Positions 27,148 through 35,411 of a stretch of DNA of 64,000 nucleotides are shown here, in pieces. The stretch covers positions 62,001 through 126,000 of the forward strand of contig NZ_FOMA01000005.1 of the NCBI RefSeq assembly GCF_900112495.1, read 5' to 3'. The first letter of the stretch is position 1; every line of letters starts with the position of its first letter. The position numbers and the translations under genes were made by a program. The notes beneath the pieces are model-generated. The model saw only the letters and a list, made by a program, of their open reading frames with translations, did no database searches and was not told the origin of the DNA. Origin of the DNA: Bacillus sp. OV322. GTDB lineage: Bacteria > Bacillota > Bacilli > Bacillales > DSM-1321.

Positions 27148-27478
27148 TTTTATGTTAATTTGACAGTTGTGGCATATACCTTCCAGGATACTTAAGAATT
27201 TTGTCTCGTAATAGTTTGAATAGATTCTTACCTGGAAAAACTCACTAAGCTATCATCACGCTCTGACTTTTCTCAACCTCAGGGGCAACTTATCTTAATC
27301 GCCTATTTCCGGAAAATCCCCAAATTTTATCAAAAACCCATCCACGCGGTTACAGGAACGCATTATACTCAGTTAAGTGTACAAAATCAAAAGTTAAAGA
27401 GTAAGATAAGTCATCATTTTTAAACGAGCTATGCCCTTATTTTTCAGTAAAAGGGGTTCATTCTAAGCTTTATTTAAA
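27148..27478. other. Intergenic region, nothing identified
   Basis: AT-rich, with no open frame carrying a ribosome binding site. The LexA-like site and promoter of the next gene follow. Confidence 0.5.
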
Positions 27479-27479
27479 A

Positions 27480-27497
27480 GAACATATGTTCTATAAT
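27480..27497 (+). promoter_or_regulatory. LexA-like SOS box overlapping a promoter
   Basis: GAACATATGTTC (27480-27491) is a perfect palindrome matching the core of the Bacillus LexA box. A TATAAT -10 element begins at 27492, so LexA binding would occlude the promoter of the gene at 27567. Confidence 0.65.
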
Positions 27498-27566
27498 GGA
27501 GGAATATAATACGTATAAATAGCTCGATCTAGGAAAACGAATTTGATAAAAGAAAGGTGAAGGAGT

Positions 27567-28058
27567 ATGAAAACATGTCCTTATTGCGGAAGCGGGATAA
27601 AGCAATTGCTCTCCTCTTACTATTGTGATTTCTGTGAACTGGGAATACCAAGAGAGGATATTCAGGAAAAGGGGAAACGTAAGGATTTTCTTCCTGAATT
27701 ACAGCCCACTGTACAAGATTTATCTAAAAGTACCAGGGAATTTATGCGCCTTTCTATAATCGAGCTTGTATTACTCTTGAAATTAGCAAGAAAAGAACGA
27801 GCGAATCTCTATAATCAGAGATACATTTTTATTCAGGCTATAAAACAAGGTGCTCTTGAATATAGGGAAGGGGAACAATATACGTTTATCGAATATGAAA
27901 AAATGACACGGAAATGTTTTGTTTTAGAGAACCTCATACGAGAAAGAATGGGATACTATCCTACTTTTATCACCAATTCATTTATTTGGAAACTAGCTGA
28001 GCGAATGATTAATAGCCTTCAAAAAGACATGGTAATACGTCCTTCAAAACACCGCTAA
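27567..28058 (+). CDS. Zinc-ribbon hypothetical protein, probably SOS-regulated
   Basis: The 163-residue protein has an N-terminal zinc ribbon (CPYC at 4-7 and CDFC at 20-23) and a helical remainder including REFMRLSIIELVLLLKLARK. It has no membrane segment or catalytic motif. AAAGGTGAAGG precedes ATG 27567. The LexA-like palindrome overlapping its -10 box suggests induction by DNA damage, and the zinc ribbon would suit nucleic-acid or protein binding. I do not recognise the family. Confidence 0.65.
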   Translation: MKTCPYCGSGIKQLLSSYYCDFCELGIPREDIQEKGKRKDFLPELQPTVQDLSKSTREFMRLSIIELVLLLKLARKERANLYNQRYIFIQAIKQGALEYREGEQYTFIEYEKMTRKCFVLENLIRERMGYYPTFITNSFIWKLAERMINSLQKDMVIRPSKHR

Positions 28059-28203
28059 AAAAAATAAGCTGATTTGGAGTTTACTCAGAATTCATATAAT
28101 TAGAATATTGTGGTGCTTAAGCATAGAGTATTCATTTTTGAACATGATCATGCTTTGCACGGTTTCAATTTTAAAAAATTATAAATGATTGGTTATCTTT
28201 CAC

Positions 28204-28450
28204 ATGCTATCCCATCTTTATTTAAACACTGGTGAAGAATTAGGCGATTTTGAATTACCCTTCGATATGCAAATGCTAGTCTTTAATCGAAAGGAGAGAG
28301 TTGATGGAAGAAATATGTTGTCCTATTTAAATAGAGTTTAATAAAGAAGAATTTTTGTCAGAGGAAATTATAACTCGGATAGGCATAAGACATGCTGAAG
28401 ATGTTCAACTTGAATATGTAATTAGTAAAAATAGTCAGTCTATAAAGTAG
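28204..28450 (+). pseudogene. Coding relics upstream of the RT locus
   Basis: Two consecutive frames look like former coding sequence without start or ribosome binding site. The first is HMLSHLYLNTGEELGDFE ... ERVDGRNMLSYLNRV ending at about 28341. The second is KEEFLSEEIITRIGIRHAED ... to a stop at about 28450. I cannot name the parent protein. An AAGGAGAG sequence at about 28291 is not followed by a usable frame. The stretch separates the zinc-ribbon gene from the PIN-RT pair and could alternatively be a structured leader. Confidence 0.35.
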
Positions 28451-28522
28451 AATGCTAAATTGATATAAATGTATAAAAATAGTAAAATAAGGCAGGAGTA
28501 TGGTAGAAATGGAGGGAAACTA

Positions 28523-29623
28523 ATGAATTTAATGTATTCATCTCCTGCTTCTAAAATGATTAGTTTTATTAATTTAGATGCCTTCTTGAGAGAAAAGGAA
28601 TCAAAAGATTATATTTTAATTATGGATTCTAATGTAAGTATATATTTAGAAAACTACTTTGATGACCCCTTTGGTACAATCAGTAATTGGAATAATAACA
28701 ATAATTATGAATTATTAACAGATTTTTTTGAAATGATTAAGTGTATAAGAGGTAGAAAATTAGAATTTAGTATTAGTAACGCATTAAATGAAAATTGTAG
28801 AGACATACTGGGGGATTATTCTTTAAATACAGATAAATTTATTCGTAGAATTGATAAAGCTCAGTATTTAATTGAAGATTTATCTATAAAAGATGTTCTC
28901 TTTCCTTCTGGGTCATTTGTCTCAAATAATGATTTGAAATATATGAGGATAGTTTTGCAACCAATAATTGATGCTATTGATATTCCAGAAACATCAACGA
29001 ATTTAATATTATCGTATGTTTTTACACTTAAGATAAAGCAACTCATTAGTGATACCAGTAAGAATAATTTTCAAAAATTAAGAAACTTTTACGACTTTAT
29101 GACTAATGTGGTTGATATTATTAGTTTAGTTCATTGGGGCACAGCTATACTTTGCTTCGGGGGACTTAAATTAAAAAGTGGAAAGAACATAACAAAGCTA
29201 ATACATATTACTAAAAAGAAAAACATTTCAAAAAGGGAATCATATATAAGGGGAATCTGGAATGCAGCTCTTGATTTAGCTTGGGTTGTAGATGTTTGTC
29301 AAGAAATAAAAGATAACAACAAAACACCAATATTTGTAACTAATGACGAAGCAATCAATGAGATAATGAAAAGATATACTTTACGTATGTTTTTTAAAGG
29401 TGTAGATAACATGCCAGCATTGGCAGAGTTTGATTTATCAGGAACAAATTTTAATGAATCATTTGTAAAGGAGCTTAATTTACTAGAAAAAGACCTTATG
29501 ACACGCCAAAGGAACGGTGGGCAAATTAGGTATTTTAAAAATAAAAGATACTTAGGGGATGAGTTTCGTAAGCGTTTGATAAAAATTAAGGAAGAATTAG
29601 AAGAGCATCTACCAACGGATTAA
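28523..29623 (+). CDS. Large PIN-like domain protein, partner of the adjacent reverse transcriptase
   Basis: The 366-residue AT-rich gene starts at ATG 28523, 8 bp after GGAGGG; the open frame from 28469 lacks a site. A PIN-nuclease-like pattern is visible: Asp35 at the end of the first strand (YILIMDSNVSIYL), Asp251 and Asp257 in a helix (NAALDLAWVVDVCQE), and Asp275 in PIFVTNDEAINEIM. The long middle is helical and the C-terminus is lysine-rich. It lies 28 bp ahead of the reverse transcriptase on the same strand. A toxin-like RNase or an RT accessory factor is plausible. This is inference from motif spacing, not a recognised family hit. Confidence 0.65.
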   Translation: MNLMYSSPASKMISFINLDAFLREKESKDYILIMDSNVSIYLENYFDDPFGTISNWNNNNNYELLTDFFEMIKCIRGRKLEFSISNALNENCRDILGDYSLNTDKFIRRIDKAQYLIEDLSIKDVLFPSGSFVSNNDLKYMRIVLQPIIDAIDIPETSTNLILSYVFTLKIKQLISDTSKNNFQKLRNFYDFMTNVVDIISLVHWGTAILCFGGLKLKSGKNITKLIHITKKKNISKRESYIRGIWNAALDLAWVVDVCQEIKDNNKTPIFVTNDEAINEIMKRYTLRMFFKGVDNMPALAEFDLSGTNFNESFVKELNLLEKDLMTRQRNGGQIRYFKNKRYLGDEFRKRLIKIKEELEEHLPTD

Positions 29624-29651
29624 AAGTAGAACTTAAATTGGAAGTGATAAC

Positions 29652-31607
29652 ATGTCAGAAGAAAAGGAAATTGCAAAAAAAATAATATCATCAGGATATT
29701 TTGCTAGTCAAATACCAGGTGAGTTTAAATCTACTACTTTAAGTGAGAATATAGATAAACTTGAATTAACAAAATCAAGACTATCAAAAGATGGTTTAAA
29801 CAAATGGTGTAAACTAATAGATTATTCAATACCAAAAACGGAAAACTTTAGAAGAATTCTATCGGTTCCACACCCCCTGCATTACATATTGTTAGCGAGA
29901 TTAATTGAAGATAAATGGGTAAATTTAGAGTCACACTTCTCAAAGTCACAATTTTCTTTAACCACTCCACAAATTTCTGAAGATAGGATAGAGCCAAAAT
30001 ATGAAATGTCTGAGAAGATTAATAGAAGGATACATAATCTTGTATTAAAAAGGTATATTTTACAAGCTGATATCACAAGATATTATCCAAGTATTTACAC
30101 TCACTCTATTCCGTGGGCACTACATACTAAAGAGATTGCAAAAGCACACCCTAGGGATGATGGGTACTTTGGTAATGTGATTGATAGATTGGTAAGGAAT
30201 CTACAGGATGGACAAACTGTAGGAATTCCTATTGGACCAGTTGTATCACTAATAATACAAGAAATAGTCGGTACAACAATTGATGATGAATTCAAAAGAG
30301 AATATGGCGATGGTTTAGTAGGTTATAGATATACAGATGACATGGAATATTATTTTAGCTCATCAGAAGAAGCTGAAAGAGCCCTAAATATTTTAAATAA
30401 GATTCTAAAAAATTATGGACTAGATTTAAATAATTCAAAGACTAAAGTAATTAAAATACCGCAAGTATTGGAATCTGAGTGGTTATATTACTTTAAAAAG
30501 TATGAATTTAGGAGAAATAAAAAGGATAAGAGAAAATCAATTTATCTGCAGCATACGGATATAAAAGAATTCTTTAGTACAGCTTTTAGATATAAGATTC
30601 AATCAGATGAAAAGGGAATATTAAACTATGCAGTAAAAGTTTTGAGGGGTATTGTAATATATAGAGATAATTGGAATATATTTGAATCGCTACTATTACA
30701 ATCCATCCTTGTGGATTCCTCAATTATACCTACAGTATTTGAAACTATTGAAGGATATAAATATAGGGGATATCCATTAAACAATGAAAGGATAAATAGC
30801 TTTATTAATGTTCTTATTAAGGATAATGTGGAGCTAAGAAATGACTTTGAGGTATCATGGGCTCTTAGTTTTGCCGCAAAGTTGGATATTTCTATAGACG
30901 AAGATGTAAGTAAGCTATTGTTATGGAATGATAATGCAATAATAAATATACTGGTAATGATATTAAATTCAAAAAACCTTTTAAATGGGGATTTAGATTT
31001 TTCATATTATGAAACTCTTCTTACAGAAGAGAGTCTTTATGATAGTAATTGGCTCTTCTATTATGAGTGCTGTTTTCATGGTTGGCTAGGTAAAGACAAA
31101 AATAATCAATATTTTAAAGATGACAAGTTTTTTGAACAGCTTTTGAATAACAATGTATCATTTGTTAACCCGATATACTCTAGAGTGTTAGAGGAAGTAA
31201 AAAAGTCAATCATTTCTTTATGCCTTAATCACTATAAAACTAATATGAAGACCTTAGAAGCAGAGGAAATTATGTCAAAAGTAATTGAAGAATACTCTTT
31301 TTCAATAGAAGGTGATTTAATAGAGGAATTGAATATTGAGTTGGAGAATGAAATTAATAAAATAAAAACTGCTGAACGAGCGGAAGAAGAAACAGAGGAA
31401 GCTGAAGGAACGGAAGAAGAGACGGAGGAAGCGGAAGGAACGGAAGAAGAAACGGAGGAAGCTGAAGGAACGGAAGAAGACACAGAGGGAGTTCCTGAAG
31501 CAACTAGGGTACAAGGGAATGATAACAACTGGCTCTTTTATTTCTTAACAACAAATGTAAACAAAGCGTCTAACATTAGAAGATATGAAATTGAAGAAGA
31601 GTATTGA
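29652..31607 (+). CDS. Atypical (UG/Abi-type) reverse transcriptase, candidate antiviral RT
   Basis: The 651-residue protein has an N-terminal RT domain (about 60-290). Its blocks appear in order: LQADITRYYPSIYTHS with catalytic Asp140, GIPIGPVVSLIIQEI at 191-205, YTDD at 227-230 in place of the common YADD, and GLDLNNSKTKVIKIP. No maturase or endonuclease domain follows. Instead there is a helical region of about 280 residues, like the alpha-repeat C-termini of AbiA/AbiK-class RTs, and then an acidic tract at 577-612 of three and a half 10-residue repeats. ATG 29652 has GGAAGTGAT upstream. It is not a group II intron RT, since no intron ends or HNH were seen. Confidence 0.85.
   Translation: MSEEKEIAKKIISSGYFASQIPGEFKSTTLSENIDKLELTKSRLSKDGLNKWCKLIDYSIPKTENFRRILSVPHPLHYILLARLIEDKWVNLESHFSKSQFSLTTPQISEDRIEPKYEMSEKINRRIHNLVLKRYILQADITRYYPSIYTHSIPWALHTKEIAKAHPRDDGYFGNVIDRLVRNLQDGQTVGIPIGPVVSLIIQEIVGTTIDDEFKREYGDGLVGYRYTDDMEYYFSSSEEAERALNILNKILKNYGLDLNNSKTKVIKIPQVLESEWLYYFKKYEFRRNKKDKRKSIYLQHTDIKEFFSTAFRYKIQSDEKGILNYAVKVLRGIVIYRDNWNIFESLLLQSILVDSSIIPTVFETIEGYKYRGYPLNNERINSFINVLIKDNVELRNDFEVSWALSFAAKLDISIDEDVSKLLLWNDNAIINILVMILNSKNLLNGDLDFSYYETLLTEESLYDSNWLFYYECCFHGWLGKDKNNQYFKDDKFFEQLLNNNVSFVNPIYSRVLEEVKKSIISLCLNHYKTNMKTLEAEEIMSKVIEEYSFSIEGDLIEELNIELENEINKIKTAERAEEETEEAEGTEEETEEAEGTEEETEEAEGTEEDTEGVPEATRVQGNDNNWLFYFLTTNVNKASNIRRYEIEEEY
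31381..31489 (+). repeat. 30-bp tandem repeat encoding acidic decapeptides
   Basis: The unit beginning at 31381 recurs at 31411 and 31441, with a partial copy at 31471. Unit length 30 bp; copies differ at a few third positions. It encodes EEETEEAEGT repeats in frame. Confidence 0.92.
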
Positions 31608-31765
31608 GGTTTTCTCGTTTAGATACACCACGGTGAACCTTATCATAAGTAACGGCGGATTTTTGATGGATGGCCGAGCACCATAATAAAAAGCACAACA
31701 ACTGGCACAGTTTATGCGCCAGTATGCATGCTTCGATTGATGATTCTGGAAAACCAATACATTTT

Positions 31766-32527
31766 TTATCTACCTAGCCATCCACCATCGACAGCTAATA
31801 AATGCCCATGTACATAATTCGATGCATCTGATGCAAGGTAAACAACAGTCCCTTTAAAATCTTGAGGATTTCCCCAACGGTCAGCGGGAATTCGCTCGCG
31901 AATTTGTCGATTACGTGTTTCATCATTGATGAGTGCCGTGTTCATGTCTGTTGCAATATATCCTGGGACAATTGCATTGACATTTACCTGATGCTTGGCC
32001 CATTCATTCGATAATGCTTTCGTTAACTGAGCAACTCCACCTTTTGCTGCAGCATAAGCAGGAACTGTCAAGCCGCCTTGATAGGAAAGTAGGGATGCCA
32101 TATTAATGATTTTCCCTTTTCCGTTCGGAACCATATAGCGGCCAGCCTGCTGACAAAGGAGCCATACGGTCTTCAAATTGACATTTATCACATCATCCCA
32201 ATCTAGCTCTGAGAAATCTACTGAAGGCGAACGGCGTTGGATGCCTGCATTATTGACTAAAATATCAATTTTGCCAAAATGCGAAACCACATTAGATATT
32301 GCTGCTTTTACTTGCTCAACATTTTCTAAATCACAAGGAACAACCAAGCATTTTCTACCTAGTAATTCGATTTCTTCCTTAACGTCAGATTGTTCAGGTG
32401 AACGTTGAAGGAGGGCAATATCTGCCCCTGCTTCAGCTAAAGCGAGAGCGATTGAACGTCCAATTCCTCTGGTGGCTCCTGTGACTGCTGCTACTTTCCC
32501 ATCTAGTTTAAATAATTCCAGTACCAA
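31766..32527 (-). CDS. kduD: 2-dehydro-3-deoxy-D-gluconate 5-dehydrogenase (KduD-like SDR)
   Basis: The 253-residue classical SDR has TGATRGIG at 16-23, NNAG at 92-95 and catalytic Ser145, Tyr158, Lys162. The segments GIQRRSPSVDFSE, VNAIVPGYIATDMN and RIPADRWGNPQDFKG are characteristic of KduD, which acts in hexuronate/pectin degradation. TTG 32527 has GAGGAGGAG upstream. It is 16 bp downstream of a zinc alcohol dehydrogenase gene, and the pair is governed by a GntR/FCD regulator. No kdgK, kdgA or kduI is nearby, so the pathway here is incomplete or different. Confidence 0.85.
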   Translation of the reverse strand: MVLELFKLDGKVAAVTGATRGIGRSIALALAEAGADIALLQRSPEQSDVKEEIELLGRKCLVVPCDLENVEQVKAAISNVVSHFGKIDILVNNAGIQRRSPSVDFSELDWDDVINVNLKTVWLLCQQAGRYMVPNGKGKIINMASLLSYQGGLTVPAYAAAKGGVAQLTKALSNEWAKHQVNVNAIVPGYIATDMNTALINDETRNRQIRERIPADRWGNPQDFKGTVVYLASDASNYVHGHLLAVDGGWLGR

Positions 32528-32543
32528 CTTTACTCCTCCTCAA

Positions 32544-33566
32544 TCAATTAGGTTTAAATAATACTTTTAAAGAGACATCTGGATTTTTCATTAACTTAAA
32601 ACCTTCCACAATTTGCTCAAGTGGTAATTCATGAGAAATAAATGGAGAAACATCTATCTTTCCATTTGCCATTAGTTGAATAGCTGTTTTAAAATCACTT
32701 CCAGTGTAGCATCTCGTCGTTGCCATCGATATTTCTCTAAAGTGCATCCCTGCTAAATTTACAGCTGGTGCTTGTTTGTATACGCTAACTACCATGATTT
32801 GCCCTTGAATTCTGCTTACTTCAACCATTTGCTTAGCCGTAATTTGTGTACCAGCCACTTCAAAAACAATATCTCCACCAATACCATTTGTTAGCGATAA
32901 AACTTCTTCCGTTACATCTACTTTTTTCGCATCTAATGCGGTAAAACCAAGTTCTCTTGCTTTTTCCAATCGGTAAGGACTAATATCGGAAACGATGATT
33001 TCATTCGCCCCCGCCTGTCTCGCCATTAGGCCGATGAGCAAACCAATTGGTCCTGCCCCTAATATGACAACATTATCGCCTACCTTAAGATTGGAGCGGC
33101 GCACGGTGTGAACAGCCACTGCCACTGGTTCCGCTAAGGCTGCATGGGCATCTGATAATCCCTCAGGAATCACATGAAGTCGATGTAGGGGAACTGCAGC
33201 GTATTCCGCAAATCCACCATGCATATCGATCCCAATGAGTTTTAATGTTTTACAAACATGAAATTGTCCTGACCTACAGGCTTCACACGTTCCACAGCTA
33301 AGAGTTGGTTCAATAACCACTCGGTCTCCAACTGAAAAAGCTGACTCTCCGTTCAATTCTTCAATGACACCACTAAACTCATGCCCCATTGCTAGAGGTG
33401 CTTTTGCACGAGGGTGTTTTCCTGAATAAATCATCATATCGGTTCCACAAATTCCAGCATAGGAAACCCGAATTAGTGCTTCCCCTTGTTTTAATGTTGG
33501 TTTATCTAGCTCTCCAACCATTACTTCTTTTTCAGATATATACAAACCCGCTTTCATAACTGCCAT
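32544..33566 (-). CDS. Zinc-dependent alcohol/polyol dehydrogenase (MDR family)
   Basis: The 340-residue medium-chain dehydrogenase has catalytic zinc ligands Cys40, His62 and Glu63 (GHEFSG), structural zinc cysteines 91, 94, 97 and 105, and a Rossmann GAGPIG motif in the middle. Relatives oxidise threonine, sorbitol, galactitol or sugar acids with NAD(P). ATG 33566 fits TTGGAGG at 7 bp; the ATG at 33572 is too close to it. It is first in a two-gene operon with kduD. Two palindromes for the GntR regulator lie in its upstream region. Confidence 0.87.
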   Translation of the reverse strand: MAVMKAGLYISEKEVMVGELDKPTLKQGEALIRVSYAGICGTDMMIYSGKHPRAKAPLAMGHEFSGVIEELNGESAFSVGDRVVIEPTLSCGTCEACRSGQFHVCKTLKLIGIDMHGGFAEYAAVPLHRLHVIPEGLSDAHAALAEPVAVAVHTVRRSNLKVGDNVVILGAGPIGLLIGLMARQAGANEIIVSDISPYRLEKARELGFTALDAKKVDVTEEVLSLTNGIGGDIVFEVAGTQITAKQMVEVSRIQGQIMVVSVYKQAPAVNLAGMHFREISMATTRCYTGSDFKTAIQLMANGKIDVSPFISHELPLEQIVEGFKLMKNPDVSLKVLFKPN

Positions 33567-33595
33567 TTTCATACCTCCAATTATTTATGTTGTCT

Positions 33596-33609
33596 ACTTG
33601 TCGACAAGT
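33596..33609. promoter_or_regulatory. GntR operator 1
   Basis: ACTTGTCGACAAGT, a perfect 14-bp palindrome about 30 bp upstream of the zinc dehydrogenase start. Confidence 0.65.
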
Positions 33610-33671
33610 CAACCAATAAAAGGGCCTATATTTTTAAAAAAGAGTTTACCCTTCATATTTTTATGTTGTGT

Positions 33672-33685
33672 ACTTGGCGACAGGT
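33672..33685. promoter_or_regulatory. GntR operator 2 (imperfect)
   Basis: ACTTGGCGACAGGT, a degenerate form of operator 1 located 76 bp away in the second copy of the tandem duplication. Confidence 0.55.
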
Positions 33686-33693
33686 CGATCAAT

Positions 33694-33730
33694 AAAGGGC
33701 CATCTCTTTTCTAAAAAAGAGTTTACCCTT
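33694..33730 (-). terminator. Terminator of the GntR-family gene
   Basis: Read on the minus strand, AAGGG-TAAA-CTCTTTT-TTAG-AAAAGAG-ATGG-CCCTT forms a two-part stem immediately after the regulator's stop codon. Confidence 0.6.
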
Positions 33731-33733
33731 CAA

Positions 33734-34420
33734 TTAATCCTCGTTCATTTTTAGCAGGGTTTCACTAACAGTTTTACGAGTGTCTTTAAAATGTTCATGA
33801 ATAATTACTTTAATAAGATGAAAATCCTTTGAAACTAGAGCATTGACGATTAATCGGTGTTTTTCAATAAGTGGTTCTATTTCATGCTTTTTTCCTACAA
33901 ATCTTTTTTCGGTTGCCACTAGTAGAGCGGTTAGGATGATTTCCCGTATATTATTCCATAAATGCGAGATTCTTGTATGGTTTATCCCCAAAATCATTTC
34001 TTCATGGAAACACAGGTCCTGATAAGAAAATTCAATAAAGTCTTGGTGCTTACCCGCCAATTCCATCTTGTCGATGATTTTAGTAAGGTTCACCACTAAT
34101 GGCTCATGGTCTATCTGGGAAAGACGTTGCGATACAAAGCTTTCAATCATGAAACGAACATCATTTAGTTCATTGATATCCTTTGAAGTTAAGCCTAATA
34201 CCACAGCACCCATCCTTTCTAAACGGATCAACCCTTCTCCTGAGAGCGTTCTCAAGGCTTCTCTAACTGGCGAACGACTGGTCCCGAATTCAGCCGCAAT
34301 CTGATTTTCAGATATTAATGAACCTGGATGAATCATGCCACTAATAATTTTTAATCTTAACTCACTTACGATCTTTTCCCCAAGTGAGGCCCTTTGTAGC
34401 CATGATGATGGATACTGCAT
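33734..34420 (-). CDS. GntR-family (FCD subfamily) transcriptional regulator
   Basis: The 228-residue protein has an N-terminal winged helix (about 10-75: LRLKIISGMIHPGSLISENQ, FGTSRSPVREALRTL) and a helical FCD ligand-binding domain (about 85-215) with likely metal/ligand residues in YQDLCFHEEM and the later EKHRLIVNAL. FCD regulators usually sense sugar acids, amino acids or other carboxylates. ATG 34420 is chosen; TTG 34429 crowds the AGGGAGAG site. Related ACTTGT-N2-ACAAGT palindromes upstream of both this gene and the dehydrogenase point to local control and autoregulation. Confidence 0.87.
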   Translation of the reverse strand: MQYPSSWLQRASLGEKIVSELRLKIISGMIHPGSLISENQIAAEFGTSRSPVREALRTLSGEGLIRLERMGAVVLGLTSKDINELNDVRFMIESFVSQRLSQIDHEPLVVNLTKIIDKMELAGKHQDFIEFSYQDLCFHEEMILGINHTRISHLWNNIREIILTALLVATEKRFVGKKHEIEPLIEKHRLIVNALVSKDFHLIKVIIHEHFKDTRKTVSETLLKMNED

Positions 34421-34544
34421 ACATTTCAACTCTCCCTATAAGTCTACGCGAAAAGATTTCCTTCTTATAATTTAAATATAGAGGAAAAAATCCAGGATGG
34501 AAATAGCACCTCTAAACGCATAAGAATAGTAAATTTTGCCGTGT

Positions 34545-34558
34545 ACTTGTATACAAGT
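34545..34558. promoter_or_regulatory. GntR operator 3
   Basis: ACTTGTATACAAGT, a perfect palindrome matching the sites at 33596 and 33672, about 125 bp upstream of the GntR start and oriented towards a missing plus-strand gene. Confidence 0.65.
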
Positions 34559-34598
34559 GTTATTTTACGGAACATGGATTATCCTGTCAATAATAAAA

Positions 34599-34612
34599 TG
34601 TAAGCGTTTTAT
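34599..34612. promoter_or_regulatory. cre-like site (CcpA)
   Basis: TGTAAGCGTTTTAT fits the TGWAARCGYTWNCW consensus with one mismatch. Confidence 0.5.
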
Positions 34613-34630
34613 GAAGGGAATCAAATTAAA

Positions 34631-34644
34631 TAAAAGCGCTTTCA
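34631..34644. promoter_or_regulatory. cre site (CcpA)
   Basis: On the minus strand TGAAAGCGCTTTTA, close to the ideal catabolite-responsive element. Together with the site at 34599 it implies catabolite repression of a lost operon. Confidence 0.6.
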
Positions 34645-34859
34645 TTTTGAAAAATCTGTTCAACAAGGAGGTGAATTCCTAACCGAATCTAAGGGATTTC
34701 TATATCCCACAAAATGGCTTTCAAAAGCTTCCGCTGGTTAGATTTGAGTTTTTTTGCAATTTAACTTTAGTAAATCTCTGGTCATGGATAGGTCCGAAAA
34801 GAATCTTAGGCTCTAAATAAAACATTGATTGATAGAATCGCTCGTCTTAATCAGCACAT

Positions 34860-35048
34860 TCACTCCGCCCTTATAAAAAAAATATCGCCCCGTCTGTTTA
34901 GGCGATCCTTCTCTTTGAATTCTTCCCAAACATGGCGGGTTACGACCTTTTGATTATTCTTCGACCTCGGTCTACTGGAGGGATTGGGATACTTATTCGG
35001 ATGATGAAGTAATAGCGATCTTTCATGGAACAGAACAAACTTGCCCAA
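34860..35048 (-). pseudogene. IS1182-like transposase fragment
   Basis: The 62-codon minus-strand frame contains SKNNQKVVTRHVWEEFKEKD, which I recognise as the region ahead of the C-terminal catalytic block in IS1182-family transposases. No start region, active-site residues or IS ends are present. It is a small scrap of mobile DNA. Confidence 0.5.
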
Positions 35049-35411
35049 AACGATTTTTCAAGCGAGATCAGTTAATACCGTTGGTGACCGGATTTGGTAA
35101 AATAGAACGGAATATAAAAATGAGATAATTAAAGAATAATAGATAATACATGAAGAAATTCAACCTATACAGGAAACGGTTATGGTAATATGGCAACAAT
35201 AATAGATTGATAATTGAAAATTTTCAGTAAATAAATTCTCTCTGATATTTTAGAATAGAGCTAGCTTGGATCAGCACAAGAGTAAGATACCAGTCACCCC
35301 CGGCGGATAAAGTAAAGATTATAAGCTATTCAACATTCCATATGAAAAAGTTAATAAGAGTTCGGAGGAGAGGTTATGGTGCAAAGTGTAGTTAAAGCTA
35401 AAACAGAAAAC

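Larger units (their letters stand above)
33585..33733. repeat. Tandem duplication of an operator-plus-hairpin unit (period 76 bp)
   Basis: Units start at 33585 and 33661. Both contain TTATGTTGT, an ACTTG-type palindrome and AAAGAGTTTACCCTT. The second copy keeps a good hairpin (33694-33730); the first has lost most of the pairing. Confidence 0.75.

Noticed and set aside
31381..31489. Short repeats resembling a CRISPR array
   Set aside because: Units are contiguous and in frame with no unique spacers, so this is a protein-coding tandem repeat.
31232..31528. Serine-rich 98-codon minus-strand frame
   Set aside because: Antisense reading of the acidic tandem repeat of the RT gene. The low-complexity SASSVSSSVP pattern is an artefact.
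29652..31607. Group II intron or retron interpretation of the RT
   Set aside because: No maturase/HNH domain, no intron boundary motifs, and no retron-type msr/msd structure or VTG motif was recognised near the gene.
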